Shown here piece after piece: positions 23,808-32,315 of a stretch of DNA of 64,000 bases; the stretch's first letter is position 1; every line of letters begins with the position of its first letter. The notes beneath the pieces are model-generated. The model worked only from the letters and a program-made list of their open reading frames with translations, did no database searches and was not told where the DNA came from. Both the position numbers and the translations under genes were made by a program. Origin of the DNA: Actinoplanes italicus (lineage in GTDB: Bacteria; Actinomycetota; Actinomycetes; Mycobacteriales; Micromonosporaceae); the NCBI RefSeq assembly GCF_003001815.1, contig NZ_PVMZ01000005.1, forward strand, positions 1 to 64,000, given 5' to 3'.

Positions 23808-24845
23808 TCACCGGGTGAGCAGTACCTTCAACGCGCCGGTCTGGCCCGGCCGGGCGAACACGTCGTACGCCTCCTCGATCTCCTCGAGGGCGAACCGGTG
23901 GGTGACCAGTTGTGTGACGTCGATCTGCCCGGCCGCCAGCATGGCGAGCAGTCTCGGCGTCGAGTGGGTGTCCACCAGTCCGGTGGTGATGGTCAGATTG
24001 CGGATCCAGAGGTCTTCCAGGTGCAGGGTCGCGGGCTTGCCGTGGACGCCGATGTTCGCGACAGTTCCGCCCGGACGCACGAGCGTGGTGCACAGTTCGA
24101 AGGTCTCGGGGCTGCCGACGGCTTCCATGACGACGTCGGCGCCCAGCCCTTGGGTCAGCGCGCGGATCGCGCCGAGCGCGACCCGCTCCGGGGTCAGGGT
24201 GACGTCGGCCCCCAGGATCTTCGCTGCCTGCAGGCGGCTCTCCGCCTTGTCGATCACGACGATGTGGGCGGGTGAGAACAGCTTGGCGGTGATGATCGCC
24301 GCGAGCCCGATCGGCCCGGCCCCGACGACGACCACGGTGTCGCCGGGACGTACCCGGCCGTTGAGCACGCCGACCTCGTAGGAGGTGGGCAGGATGTCGG
24401 CCAGCATCACCGCGTTCTCGCTGCTGACCTGGCGAGGAAGCCGGTAGGTCGAGAGGTCGGCGAACGGGATGCGGGCGTACTCCGCCTGAACTCCGTTGAT
24501 GGTGTGGCCGAGGATCCAGCCGCCGCCGGACAGGCACTGCCCGTAGGTCGCCTCACGGCAGAACCGGCAGCTTCCACACGCTGAGATGCAGGAGGCGAGA
24601 ACGCGGTCGCCGACCGCCAGCCCGGTCACCGCCGGTCCCCGCTCGACCACAGTGCCTACCGCCTCGTGGCCGAGCACCCGCCCGGGTGTCACCTCGGGCA
24701 CGTCGCCGGCCAGGATGTGCAGGTCAGTCCCGCAGATGGTGACCGCATCGATCCGGATCACCGCGTCACGCGGGTCACGGATGTGCGCGTCCGGGATCTC
24801 CGTCCAGGTTCGTTGGCCCGCTCCGCCGTACACGAGTCCTTTCAT
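23808..24845 (-). CDS. zinc-dependent alcohol dehydrogenase
   Basis: 345 residues, medium-chain dehydrogenase. Catalytic zinc residues in TICGTDLHI and LGHEAVGTV; structural zinc site CISACGSCRFCREATYGQC with four cysteines; Rossmann motif VVVGAGPIGLAAI; the acidic residue in HIVVIDKAESR indicates NAD rather than NADP. The family oxidises or reduces primary and secondary alcohols and diols; the exact substrate is open. In an oxygen-limited cell it could dispose of reducing power as alcohol. ATG 24845 with GAAGGAGAGG before it; box 71 bp upstream. One of six consecutive minus-strand units between 20.9 and 27.5 kb, each with its own likely promoter. Confidence 0.93.
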   Translation of the reverse strand: MKGLVYGGAGQRTWTEIPDAHIRDPRDAVIRIDAVTICGTDLHILAGDVPEVTPGRVLGHEAVGTVVERGPAVTGLAVGDRVLASCISACGSCRFCREATYGQCLSGGGWILGHTINGVQAEYARIPFADLSTYRLPRQVSSENAVMLADILPTSYEVGVLNGRVRPGDTVVVVGAGPIGLAAIITAKLFSPAHIVVIDKAESRLQAAKILGADVTLTPERVALGAIRALTQGLGADVVMEAVGSPETFELCTTLVRPGGTVANIGVHGKPATLHLEDLWIRNLTITTGLVDTHSTPRLLAMLAAGQIDVTQLVTHRFALEEIEEAYDVFARPGQTGALKVLLTR

Positions 24846-24915
24846 TTTCCTCTCCTTCTGGCGTCGAAGGAACCGCTACGTGCCGAAGGATGCGCCGGCG
24901 CAGAAGTATCGGTAA

Positions 24916-24929
24916 GGGCCGAAGGACCG
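24916..24929 (-). promoter_or_regulatory. DosR-like box upstream of alcohol dehydrogenase
   Basis: On the gene strand CGGTC-CTTC-GGCCC, one mismatch, 71 bp before the ATG. A further one-mismatch sequence (CGGAC-CGAG-GGCCC) lies at 24964-24977. Confidence 0.45.
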
Positions 24930-24999
24930 GAAGCTGACGTGCCGTGGTGACGGCCGCGCGTTCCGGACCGAGGGCCCTCCCTCCGGGGTCCCACCGGCT

Positions 25000-25026
25000 G
25001 AGGCCCTGGAACGCGGCCAGGGCCTC
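25000..25026 (-). terminator. hairpin terminator after GAPDH
   Basis: Perfect 10-bp inverted repeat GAGGCCCTGG-AACGCGG-CCAGGGCCTC, 6 bp beyond the GAPDH stop codon. Confidence 0.65.
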
Positions 25027-25032
25027 AGGTGA

Positions 25033-26052
25033 TCAGCGGCCGGTGGCGGCCATCTGCAGGGTCAGATCAACCAGCCGATTGGTGTAACCCCACTCGTTGT
25101 CGTACCAGGCGAAGACCTTGGCCAGCCGGCCGTGTGCCTGCGTCAGGCCCGCGTCGAAGACACAGGACGCCGGATCACCGACGATGTCGGCGGAAACGAT
25201 CGGCGCCTCGGTGTAACGGATGACACCGCGCAGGTCCGGCTCCGCGGCGGCGGACGCGACGGCTTCGTTGATCGCAGCCGCGTCGACCTCCGCATCCAGG
25301 ATCAGCGACAGATCGCTGATCGAGCCGTCGACGACCGGCACACGCAGGGCCACACCGTCGAGCCGCCCGGCCAGCTCGGGAATCACGGCACCCACCGCCT
25401 TCGCCGCGCCGGTGCTGGTCGGGATGATGTTGACGGCGGCGGCGCGGGCCCGGCGCATGTCCTTGTGCGGCGCGTCGAGGACGTTCTGGTCGTTGGTGTA
25501 AGCGTGCACCGTCGTCAGGAATCCGCGCTCGATGCCGAAGGCCGCGTGGAGGACCTTGAGCAGCGGTGCAACACAGTTGGTGGTGCACGAAGCGGCAGAA
25601 AGAACCTCGTGGCGCAGCGGGTCGTAGGTTCCCGCGTTGACGCCTGGCACCAGGGTGGCGTCGACGCCTTTGCCGGGCGCCGAGATGAGCACTCGTCTAG
25701 CGCCGGCCTTCAGGTGCAGGGCCGCGTCCTCCCGGGTACGCATCTTGCCGGTCGACTCGATCACCAGGTCGATACCCAGGTCTGCCCAGGGCAGCGCCTC
25801 CGGCGTGCGCGAGGAGAAGGTACGGATCCGCTGCTCGCCCACGGTCAGCGTACTGCCGTCCGCCGCGACGCCGAGGCCGAGACGTCCGAAGGTGGAGTCG
25901 TACTCGAGCAGATGCGCGAGAGTCGCCGGGTCGTACAGGTCGTTGACCGCCAGCACGCGCAGATCCTTGTCGGCGAGGTCGTCCCCGAGAAGACGGCGCA
26001 GATAGTTGCGGCCGATCCGGCCGAAACCGTTGATCGCAATGGAGAATGTCAT
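25033..26052 (-). CDS. gap: glyceraldehyde-3-phosphate dehydrogenase, type I
   Basis: 339 residues, complete. NAD fold INGFGRIGRNYLRR, AVNDLYDP (the Asp favours NAD), catalytic Cys156 in SAASCTTNC, VHAYTNDQNVLDAPHKDMRRARAAAVNIIPTSTGAAKAVG, and the C-terminal WYDNEWGYTNRLVDL. It converts glyceraldehyde-3-phosphate + NAD + Pi to 1,3-bisphosphoglycerate. It stands alone, without pgk and tpi, which in actinomycetes usually form an operon with the housekeeping gap, so this is probably a second, conditionally expressed copy. Box only weak (26106-26119). A hairpin ends the unit. Confidence 0.95.
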   Translation of the reverse strand: MTFSIAINGFGRIGRNYLRRLLGDDLADKDLRVLAVNDLYDPATLAHLLEYDSTFGRLGLGVAADGSTLTVGEQRIRTFSSRTPEALPWADLGIDLVIESTGKMRTREDAALHLKAGARRVLISAPGKGVDATLVPGVNAGTYDPLRHEVLSAASCTTNCVAPLLKVLHAAFGIERGFLTTVHAYTNDQNVLDAPHKDMRRARAAAVNIIPTSTGAAKAVGAVIPELAGRLDGVALRVPVVDGSISDLSLILDAEVDAAAINEAVASAAAEPDLRGVIRYTEAPIVSADIVGDPASCVFDAGLTQAHGRLAKVFAWYDNEWGYTNRLVDLTLQMAATGR

Positions 26053-26105
26053 GGCTTACCTCCTGTCATCGCTTCCAGCTGGGAGCCCGTCGGCCGTACG
26101 AAACA

Positions 26106-26119
26106 GGGCCGGACGGCAT
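26106..26119 (-). promoter_or_regulatory. weak DosR-like box upstream of GAPDH
   Basis: On the gene strand ATGCC-GTCC-GGCCC: the half-site nearer the gene is intact, the distal one has two mismatches. 54 bp before the GAPDH ATG. The same variant (ATGCC...GGCCC) occurs at 37841. Confidence 0.25.
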
Positions 26120-26151
26120 GTCCCGCCGCACCGGGCACCTGGTGAACGACC

Positions 26152-26448
26152 TCAGGTGGTGGCGTCAGGGCGGTCGTTGCCGGGCAACGGCATCGGATTG
26201 CGCTCATCGTCGCGGGCCGCGAGGCCGCCCACGGCCTGGTGATACTGCCCTCGGCTGATCTCACCGCGGAGCAGCTGTGCCACCAGGGCGCCCTCCAAGG
26301 TGGTGGGCACGCGCTCCCGCCGGCCGCCGTCGTCCCCGGTACCGGCGCTCGCCGCGACCTTGTCTGCCGCGGTGGCGTCGGGCATGGGCCAGAGAATCGC
26401 GGTGGTCACCACGAGCAAGAGCAACACAGTGATGATCAGGGCCACCAT
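26152..26448 (-). CDS. small membrane protein with SHOCT-like C-terminus
   Basis: 98 residues. N-terminal transmembrane helix (VALIITVLLLLVVTTAILWPM), an acidic/Gly linker, and a C-terminal short helical motif LEGALVAQLLRGEISRGQYHQAVGGLAARDD that follows the SHOCT pattern (L..L...G.I...EY......L). Such motifs serve oligomerisation or protein contacts. The start is taken as the second ATG (26448), 8 bases after GGAGG; ATG 26454 is possible. A perfect DosR-like box lies 52 bp upstream. A relative with the same layout lies at 37897-38214, also beside USP genes. Confidence 0.7.
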   Translation of the reverse strand: MVALIITVLLLLVVTTAILWPMPDATAADKVAASAGTGDDGGRRERVPTTLEGALVAQLLRGEISRGQYHQAVGGLAARDDERNPMPLPGNDRPDATT

Positions 26449-26499
26449 TGTCATCACCTCCGTGTCTGCATCGTCGTCCGCATGAGCGGCGACTCGGCA

Positions 26500-26513
26500 G
26501 GGACCAAGGTCCC
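26500..26513 (-). promoter_or_regulatory. DosR-like box, perfect match to the mycobacterial half-sites
   Basis: On the gene strand GGGAC-CTTG-GTCCC followed by TGCC. Both half-sites equal the GGGAC/GTCCC of the mycobacterial DosR box with the same 4-base spacing. 52 bp before the small membrane protein start. Confidence 0.6.
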
Positions 26514-26565
26514 GCATCGAGGTGCCGCGTGGCCGGCCGGACAGTCTCGCCGGCCGGCGAACCGA

Positions 26566-27453
26566 TCAGAACCAGGACGTGCCCGCCACCGTCGCACGCG
26601 GAAGCCCCACCCCGGACCATCCCGGCGGGATGAGCAGGACCGGGCACAGCCGCCGCTCGCTCGGGGAGGACCGGCCGATGTGGTACAGCATCTCCACGAG
26701 CCAGCCCTTGTGGCCCCGGCCCGCCACCAGGAGCCGCCCGCGGCGTGACGCCCGTTCCACCGTGTAGGGCACGTCGGCGTCGCTGAGCAGGAGGCGGTTC
26801 ACGATCACGTCGGGCCAGGTTCGGGCCGCGCGGGCGAGCGTCCGGCGCATTCGTTCCTCTGCCGACCGGCGCTCGGTGTCGTCGTCCCCGCTTCCGGTGG
26901 TCCACACATGGGCCGCCGCGAGGGGGCAGCCCGCACGGGACGCGGCTTCGAAGGCAGATCCCACCGTGGCGGTGGGCCGGCCGGAGGTCGCCACCACGAC
27001 GGGGCCCTGGCCACCTGTCGCGCCGCGGAAGACGAGCAACGGGCAGTGACTGTGGTGGGCCACGTACGCCGCGGTCGAGCCCCATCCGTGCCCGAGCGTC
27101 GACTCGTCCCGATGTCTCAGCACCAGCAGGCCGGCCCGGCCCGAGTGCCGGATCAACGCCTCGGCGGCGCTGTCGTCGGCCAGCTCGGTCCGCACGGTGA
27201 CCCCGGGCGCGACGCGCCGGGCCCGCAGCGACGCCAGATCCAGAAGGTGCCGGCCGTCTGCGGGGTCCGGCCGGAGGGCTCGATGCCGCGGCATTCCACC
27301 GTGGCGTCCGGGCCAGGCGTGCACGATCCTCAGCGGCACGCCGACACGCGCGGCCTCCGTGGCCGCGATATCGACAATCTGCAGTCCGTCCGGCACGTCG
27401 TCGACGCCGACCACGACGGGCAGCTTCTCCTCGACTGACACGACACTGTGCAT
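26566..27453 (-). CDS. tandem universal stress protein
   Basis: 295 residues, two Usp domains (VVVGVDDVPDGLQIVDIAATEAARVGVPLRIVHAWPG... and VVVATSGRPTATVGSAFEAASRAGCPLAAAHVW...). The signature loops are degenerate (VLRHRDESTLGHGWGSTAAYVAHHSHCPLLVFRG; VAGRGHKGWLVEMLYHIGRSSPSERRLCPVLLIP), lacking G-2x-G-9x-GS, so ATP binding is doubtful. The C-terminus GHKGWLVEMLY...CPVLLIPPGW is shared with the paralogue at 36983-37804. ATG 27453 chosen; 27471 is possible. A one-mismatch box lies 85 bp upstream. 52 bp separate its stop from the next box. Confidence 0.88.
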   Translation of the reverse strand: MHSVVSVEEKLPVVVGVDDVPDGLQIVDIAATEAARVGVPLRIVHAWPGRHGGMPRHRALRPDPADGRHLLDLASLRARRVAPGVTVRTELADDSAAEALIRHSGRAGLLVLRHRDESTLGHGWGSTAAYVAHHSHCPLLVFRGATGGQGPVVVATSGRPTATVGSAFEAASRAGCPLAAAHVWTTGSGDDDTERRSAEERMRRTLARAARTWPDVIVNRLLLSDADVPYTVERASRRGRLLVAGRGHKGWLVEMLYHIGRSSPSERRLCPVLLIPPGWSGVGLPRATVAGTSWF

Positions 27454-27537
27454 ACTTCGTACGCTAGGCACCCCCCTGGTCGGAACGGCACGGCTGACCG
27501 GAATCAGATCAGGGTCCTTGCGCCCGTCCCGCCGATC

Positions 27538-27551
27538 AGGACCAACGACCC
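27538..27551 (-). promoter_or_regulatory. DosR-like box upstream of USP gene
   Basis: On the gene strand GGGTC-GTTG-GTCCT, one mismatch, 85 bp before the ATG at 27453. Another one-mismatch copy (GGGTC-CTTG-CGCCC on the plus strand) lies at 27512-27525. Confidence 0.45.
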
Positions 27552-27785
27552 TGGGCGCCGCCCCGGCGATGCGCGAGGCTTCAGCCAGACGCCCACCGCC
27601 GGACCTGGCTCACCGGCTCACGGCAGACCGAAACGGATGGCCGTCGCGCCACCAGACCCACCGTCGTCAAGACGGCACCGGATCCGGTGACCACGGTTCC
27701 GGCGATGGGCGTCCGAGGAACTCCGCCATTGCCGGCTCGTGACGACAACCGATCGGCGGCCGGCTGCCGCAAGCCCCACAACGAC

Positions 27786-27799
27786 GGGACCTAAGACCC
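27786..27799 (+). promoter_or_regulatory. DosR-like box upstream of decayed USP gene
   Basis: GGGAC-CTAA-GACCC followed by TGCC, an exact match, ending 104 bp before the GTG at 27903, almost the same spacing as in the intact paralogue at 16936 (101 bp). Confidence 0.55.
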
Positions 27800-27902
27800 T
27801 GCCCCCGTACGTATCGACGGGTGTGCCATGGGTGGGAGCAGCGGTCGGACCCGGCGCAGCGCTCCCCGCGTGGCGCACGGCAGCGGAAAGGAGGTCCGTA
27901 CC

Positions 27903-28551
27903 GTGCACAGAGAGATCATCGTCGGATACGACGGCTCACCGCACTCTCAGGCCGCCCTGTTGTGGGCACTGGACGAGGCCGCCCGCACCGGCGCCTCCGT
28001 CGAACTCGTCTACGTCGACGGGTCCCCGGTACTGGTGCCCGCCGCTCGGCTGATCCAGTCCCCGCCACTGCCCGCGGACCGATACCTCACGGAGGTCGTC
28101 AACGGCACGCTCGAGCGGGCCGTGGCCACGGCGAAGAAGACCCAGCCACGGCATCGACGGCTCGGCGGCGGCCGCGACGGTCCTCACCTTCGCCGCTGAG
28201 CAGGCGTGGGCCCGCAAGGCCCCGCTGCGGGTGATCAGGGCCTGGCAACCGGTGACCGGGCTGTGGGAGGAGACCCCGATGGTCACCAGGACGGTCACCG
28301 AACACGAACGCGAACCGTTCGACGCCCTCGTCACGGTCGTCCGTAACGCCTTTCCCGGGGTGGCTGTCGGGGCCGAGGCGACGGTGGCTCATCCGGCCGA
28401 GGTTCTCACCCACGCCAGTACCGGCGCGCAGCTGCTGGTGGTCGGCAGCCGGGGGCACGGCGCTGTCAGCGGCCTTCTGCTGGGCTCGGTCAGTCAGCAT
28501 CTGCTGCGGCATTCCGCATGCCCGGTCGTGGTGGTCCGCCCGAGGACCTGA
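27903..28551 (+). pseudogene. universal stress protein with internal deletion and frameshift
   Basis: It starts as a close paralogue of the 16936 gene (HREIIVGYDGSPHSQAALLWALDEAARTGASVELVYVDGSPVLVPAARL) but after LERAVATAKK (near 28140) the frame breaks. The sense resumes in another frame with GIDGSAAAATVLTFAAEQAWARKAPLRVIRAWQPVTG, the beginning of the second Usp domain, and runs intact to VVGSRGHGAVSGLLLGSVSQHLLRHSACPVVVVRPRT. About 55 residues of domain 1, including its nucleotide loop, are gone. The first frame stops at 28199. A free-standing second-domain protein could start at the GTG or ATG codons around 28231, so residual function is possible. Confidence 0.8.
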
Positions 28552-28564
28552 GACGACCTGAGAC
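28545..28564 (+). repeat. 10-bp tandem duplication across a stop codon
   Basis: GACCTGAGAC occurs twice in direct succession; the first copy contains the TGA stop of the preceding USP reading frame. A duplication of this type could have moved or extended the 3' end. Confidence 0.6.
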
Positions 28565-28585
28565 CCGGCGAGCAGGGAGGCGACG

Positions 28586-28837
28586 ATGAACATGATCCCG
28601 CACGACATGACGCCGCTGCCCGACCTGCTGCACGACGACGCCGTGTTCGTGGCCGCTGGCGCCACCTGTCCCAGCGGATCGACATCCCGGCGCCCGGAGC
28701 CGGCTCGCCCGGGAGGAGGTGGACTGGCACTGGCAACTGTACGAGGAGATGGCGGCACGCGGCGTGGACCGGTTCCCCGCCGACGCCCGCCCGCACCGGT
28801 CCCGGATCACCAGGGGGAGCCATGGACAGGAATCTGA
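28586..28837 (+). pseudogene. small broken gene of unknown function
   Basis: An ATG at 28586 behind GGGAGG opens MNMIPHDMTPLPDLLHDDAVFVAAGAT, but protein-like sequence then moves to a second frame (WRHLSQRIDIPAPGAG, from about 28657) and a third (RLAREEVDWHWQLYEEMAARGVDRFPADARPHR, about 28701-28799). Read together these make a plausible helical protein of about 75 residues, but two shifts are needed, and the third frame has no nearby stop. I read it as a decayed small gene lying between two USP genes. No family recognised; the composite reading is tentative. Confidence 0.35.
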
Positions 28838-29400
28838 ACAGCATCGCGGTCGACCGGCTGGCCGCCGCGGTCCGCGCACGCCTGCGCGACGACCTGGCAG
28901 ACCATGTCCGCGGGTTTCCGGAGCACGGCGTCGTGGAGGTGACGACGCCGTCCCCGCCGCGCGGCGCGGTGGTCGTCGCCGCCGTCTCGGGGGACGCCGG
29001 CTCCTGCGCAGTCGTCAGGTATGCGAACCACCGGGCACTCGACCTCGGCGTGCCGCTACGGGTTGCACATGCCTGGAGCGGGCGATCCGCCATGGTGACC
29101 GACCTGTTGCTGACGTCGGTGCTGTTCGAATGTCTCGGTCCCCACGACGCGGCAGCCGCCGAGCGGGCGATTCTGCACGATCCCGATGCCGGAAACGCCC
29201 TGCGCGCCCTCAGCCACGAAAGCCGCCTGCTCGTGGTCTCGTCCGCGACGGGATTGACCGGCTCCCGTCTGCTGGGCGACACGGTGGTCTCGCTGATCGG
29301 GCACACCGCCTGCCCGCTGGCGATCGTGCTGCCTTCGGCGGGCACGTCCACGGCATCCTCATGGGCCACCAGGTCCGGGGCCGCAGGGCTGAACCTCTGA
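28822..29400 (+). CDS. divergent single-domain universal stress protein
   Basis: 192 residues. About 45 N-terminal helical residues (MDRNLNSIAVDRLAAAVRARLRDDLADHVRGFPEHGVVEV), then one Usp-like domain: GAVVVAAVSGDAGSCAVVRYANHRALDLGVPLRVAHAWSG, and LLVVSSATGLTGSRLLGDTVVSLIGHTACPLAIVLP at the end. The nucleotide loop is altered (VSSATGLTGSRLLGDT), so ATP binding is uncertain. The helical extension resembles in position that of the 38211-39137 protein. ATG at 28822 with GGGGGAG before it. No good box directly upstream; a perfect dyad follows its stop. Confidence 0.75.
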   Translation: MDRNLNSIAVDRLAAAVRARLRDDLADHVRGFPEHGVVEVTTPSPPRGAVVVAAVSGDAGSCAVVRYANHRALDLGVPLRVAHAWSGRSAMVTDLLLTSVLFECLGPHDAAAAERAILHDPDAGNALRALSHESRLLVVSSATGLTGSRLLGDTVVSLIGHTACPLAIVLPSAGTSTASSWATRSGAAGLNL

Positions 29401-29424
29401 TCGCGATGATCGACCCGGCTCGGC

Positions 29425-29438
29425 GGGACACGGGTCCC
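29425..29438 (+). promoter_or_regulatory. DosR-like box upstream of GNAT/acyl-CoA ligase gene
   Basis: GGGAC-ACGG-GTCCC, exact, 86 bp before the ATG at 29524; flanking bases extend it to an 8-bp perfect dyad (GGCGGGAC...GTCCCGCC), so it could also be a terminator for the preceding gene. A second partial box, GGGAC-CAAT-CGCAC-TGCC, follows at 29454-29467. Confidence 0.5.
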
Positions 29439-29523
29439 GCCGCCCGCACCCGCGGGACCAATCGCACTGCCCGAACACGTCGGGTCCGGCAACCCTGGAA
29501 CCAGGGGCGATCAGGGAGGAATC

Positions 29524-32211
29524 ATGCAGACCGGGACCGTTGTCACGGCTGGCGACGGCACCGTGCCCGGTGCCCGGAGCGAGCCGGTTCACGCGCTGAC
29601 AGCCGACGGCGGCATCGTCGCGATCCGGCCGGTCAGGCCCGAGGACGCCTCGGCGGTCACCGGGATGTACGAGGCTGCCTCGGCCGCCAACCTGCGGCTG
29701 CGGTTCTTCGCCCAGCCCAGCCCGGCCACGCTCAGCACCGAGGTGAAGCGGCTGTGCCGGCCCGAATCCAACCAGCACGTCAACGTCCTCGCCTACGAAG
29801 GCGACACACTCGTCGGGGTCGCCTCCGCCGAGCGGCTCGGTGACCGCCCGGCCGCCGAGTTCGCGGTATTCGTCGCCGATCGGCAGCACGGCCGCGGCAT
29901 CGGCACACTGCTCCTGGAGCACCTGGCCGCCCGCTGCCGGCGGCACGGGATCACCGAACTGATCGGCGAGGTGCTGCCCGGCAACGTCGACATGCTCCGC
30001 GTCGCCCGGAATCTCAGTTCGCACGCCCGCAACCACCTGGACCGCGGCGTCGTCGACGTGAGCGTGCGGATCGGCGACGGACTCGCCGACCCGATCGTGG
30101 ACGAGCGCGAGCGTACCGCTGAACGTGCCTCGCTGCGCGCCCTTCTCAGCCCGTCGTCGGTGGCGGTGGCCGGTGCGGGCCGGCGGGCCGGCAGCGTCGG
30201 CCGGGAGACGCTGCTGTCGCTGGTGGAATACGGTTTCACCGGAACCCTGTACGCGATCAACGGCCGTGGCACACCGGTCGGGCCGGTGTCCGGCTATCGC
30301 AGCCTGCTCGACCTGCCCGGCCCGGTCGACCTGCTGGTCATCGCCGTACCCGCCGATCAGGTCGCCGGGGTGCTGGCCGACGGCGCCCGGGCTGGTGCGC
30401 ACGCCGCTGTGGTGCTCAGCGCCGGCTTCGGGGAGGCCGGACCGGACGGCCGCGAACGGCAGGCCGACCTGGTGCGGCTGGCACGTCGTCACGGCATCCG
30501 CCTGGTCGGCCCCAACTGCCTCGGTGTCTTCAACTCCGATCCGCGGGTGCGTCTCGCGGCCGGATTCGCCCCGCAACTCCCGCCAACGGGCGGCCTGGCC
30601 GTCGCCGCGCAGTCCGGCGCTGTCGTGATCGCCGCGCTGGACCACGCCGTGCGGACCGGCACGGGACTGTCCACAGTGGTGTCACTCGGCAACAAGGCCG
30701 ACATCAGCGGTAACGACCTGATCGCCTACTGGTACGACGATCCGGAGACCCGGGCGGTCGCCCTCTATCTCGAGTCGTTCGGCAATCCCCGGAAGTTCGC
30801 CCGCACCGTACGGGCTCTGGCCCGCCGCAAGCCTGTCCTGGCCCTCAAGAGTGGCAGCTCGGTGGCCGGAGGGCGTGCCGGCGCCTCCCACACCGCGGCG
30901 GCCGCCGCCCCTGCGGCCACCGTCGACGCCCTGTTCGCGCAAGCCGGCGTGATCCGTACCGAAACCCTCGGAGAACTGCTGGACACCGCACGGCTGCTGA
31001 CCGCCGGCCCGCTGCCGGCCGGACCCCGGCTCGCGGTGGTGAGCAACTCCGGTGGGCTCAACGTGCTCTCCGCCGACGCGGCCGAACAGGCCGGCCTGCA
31101 ACTACCGGTGGCCGGCCCCGACCGGCCGGAGAATCCGCTCGATCTGGGCGCCGGCGCCACACCGGACCAGTTCTCGGCCGCCACCGAGACGGCCGCCACC
31201 GCCGGCACCGCCGACATGCTGCTGCTCGTCGTGGTCTGCACACGGGCCAACCGGCCCGCGGACGTCCTCAGCGAACTCGGCCGCGTCATGGACCGCCATC
31301 CGGACCTGTGCGCCGCGGCGGTGGTCACCGGAGCAACCGGTTTGCCGCATCGAATCGGTGAGCGCGGTATGCCCGTCTACGAACTCCCGGAACAAGCGGT
31401 GCGGGCACTCGCCCACGCCGCGGCCTACGCCGCCTGGAGGCAGCGCCCGCTCGGCGGCTGGGCCGACCTGCCCGGCATCGACCGCGCACGCGCCCACACG
31501 CTCGTCGAGCAGGCCTTGGCCACTGGGCCGGGCTGGCAGGACTACGCCACCACCAGTGACATCCTGGCCGCCTACGGCATCGGGATAGTCCCCGCCGAGG
31601 TCGCCCTCGACGCTGGCGCCGCCGTGTCGGCAGCCGCGCGGATCGGCGGCCCGGTCGTGCTCAAATCCGCCGATCCGCAACTGGTGCACAAGAGTGACAC
31701 CGGTGGCGTGCGGATCGGACTGGCCGACGGCGCCGCCGTCGCCGGGGCTTTCGAGACCGTCGCCTCAGCGGGCCGCCCCGGATCAGGTGTGCTGGTGCAG
31801 CCCCAGGTCGGTGGCACCGTCGAGCTGGTGGCCGGCCTGGTGCACGACCCTCTCTTCGGATCCGTGGTGCTGCTGGGACTCGGCGGGGTCCGCACCGACC
31901 TGCTCGCCGACCGCACCCTGCAACTCGTGCCCATGACCGATCTGGACGCCGGCCGGATGTGGCGTTCCCTGCGGTGTGCCGCACTGCTGACGGGCTACCG
32001 GGGCACGGCACCGGCCGACACCGCCGCGCTGGAGGACCTGCTCCTGCGGCTGGGCCGGCTCGCCGAGGAAAATCCCGAGATCGCCGAGCTGGACCTCAAC
32101 CCGGTGTTCGCCGGACCGGACGGGATTCACGCCGTCGACGCCAAGCTGCGGCTGTCACCAGTCGGCGACGAGCCTGACCCCGTGCTGCGGAAGCTACGCG
32201 AACCCGGGTAG
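29524..32211 (+). CDS. GNAT acetyltransferase fused to NDP-forming acyl-CoA ligase
   Basis: 895 residues. Residues about 25-170 are a GNAT domain (AIRPVRPEDASAVTGMYEAAS, FVADRQHGRGIGTLLLEHLAARCRRHG). Next come a CoA-binding domain (SSVAVAGAGRRAGSVG, GPNCLGVFNS) and a ligase domain with the phospho-His candidate His456 in GGRAGASHTAAAAA, and finally an ATP-grasp domain (DILAAYGIGIVPAEVA, PVVLKSADPQLVHKSDTGGVRIGL, ELDLNPVFAGPDGIHAVDAKLRL). This is the domain set of Pat-type protein acetyltransferases and ADP-forming acetyl-CoA synthetases, with GNAT at the N-terminus. It may acetylate proteins or make acetate plus ATP from acetyl-CoA under low oxygen. A box precedes it. Confidence 0.9.
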   Translation: MQTGTVVTAGDGTVPGARSEPVHALTADGGIVAIRPVRPEDASAVTGMYEAASAANLRLRFFAQPSPATLSTEVKRLCRPESNQHVNVLAYEGDTLVGVASAERLGDRPAAEFAVFVADRQHGRGIGTLLLEHLAARCRRHGITELIGEVLPGNVDMLRVARNLSSHARNHLDRGVVDVSVRIGDGLADPIVDERERTAERASLRALLSPSSVAVAGAGRRAGSVGRETLLSLVEYGFTGTLYAINGRGTPVGPVSGYRSLLDLPGPVDLLVIAVPADQVAGVLADGARAGAHAAVVLSAGFGEAGPDGRERQADLVRLARRHGIRLVGPNCLGVFNSDPRVRLAAGFAPQLPPTGGLAVAAQSGAVVIAALDHAVRTGTGLSTVVSLGNKADISGNDLIAYWYDDPETRAVALYLESFGNPRKFARTVRALARRKPVLALKSGSSVAGGRAGASHTAAAAAPAATVDALFAQAGVIRTETLGELLDTARLLTAGPLPAGPRLAVVSNSGGLNVLSADAAEQAGLQLPVAGPDRPENPLDLGAGATPDQFSAATETAATAGTADMLLLVVVCTRANRPADVLSELGRVMDRHPDLCAAAVVTGATGLPHRIGERGMPVYELPEQAVRALAHAAAYAAWRQRPLGGWADLPGIDRARAHTLVEQALATGPGWQDYATTSDILAAYGIGIVPAEVALDAGAAVSAAARIGGPVVLKSADPQLVHKSDTGGVRIGLADGAAVAGAFETVASAGRPGSGVLVQPQVGGTVELVAGLVHDPLFGSVVLLGLGGVRTDLLADRTLQLVPMTDLDAGRMWRSLRCAALLTGYRGTAPADTAALEDLLLRLGRLAEENPEIAELDLNPVFAGPDGIHAVDAKLRLSPVGDEPDPVLRKLREPG

Positions 32212-32315
32212 CGGTACGCACCGGTCCCGGTCGTGCCGCATCACACCCTCGGCGAGCACAGGCTCGACCGTTCGCCCGGTCTCCCCCGCAGCGGCAATCG
32301 TCGATCATTGCTCTC

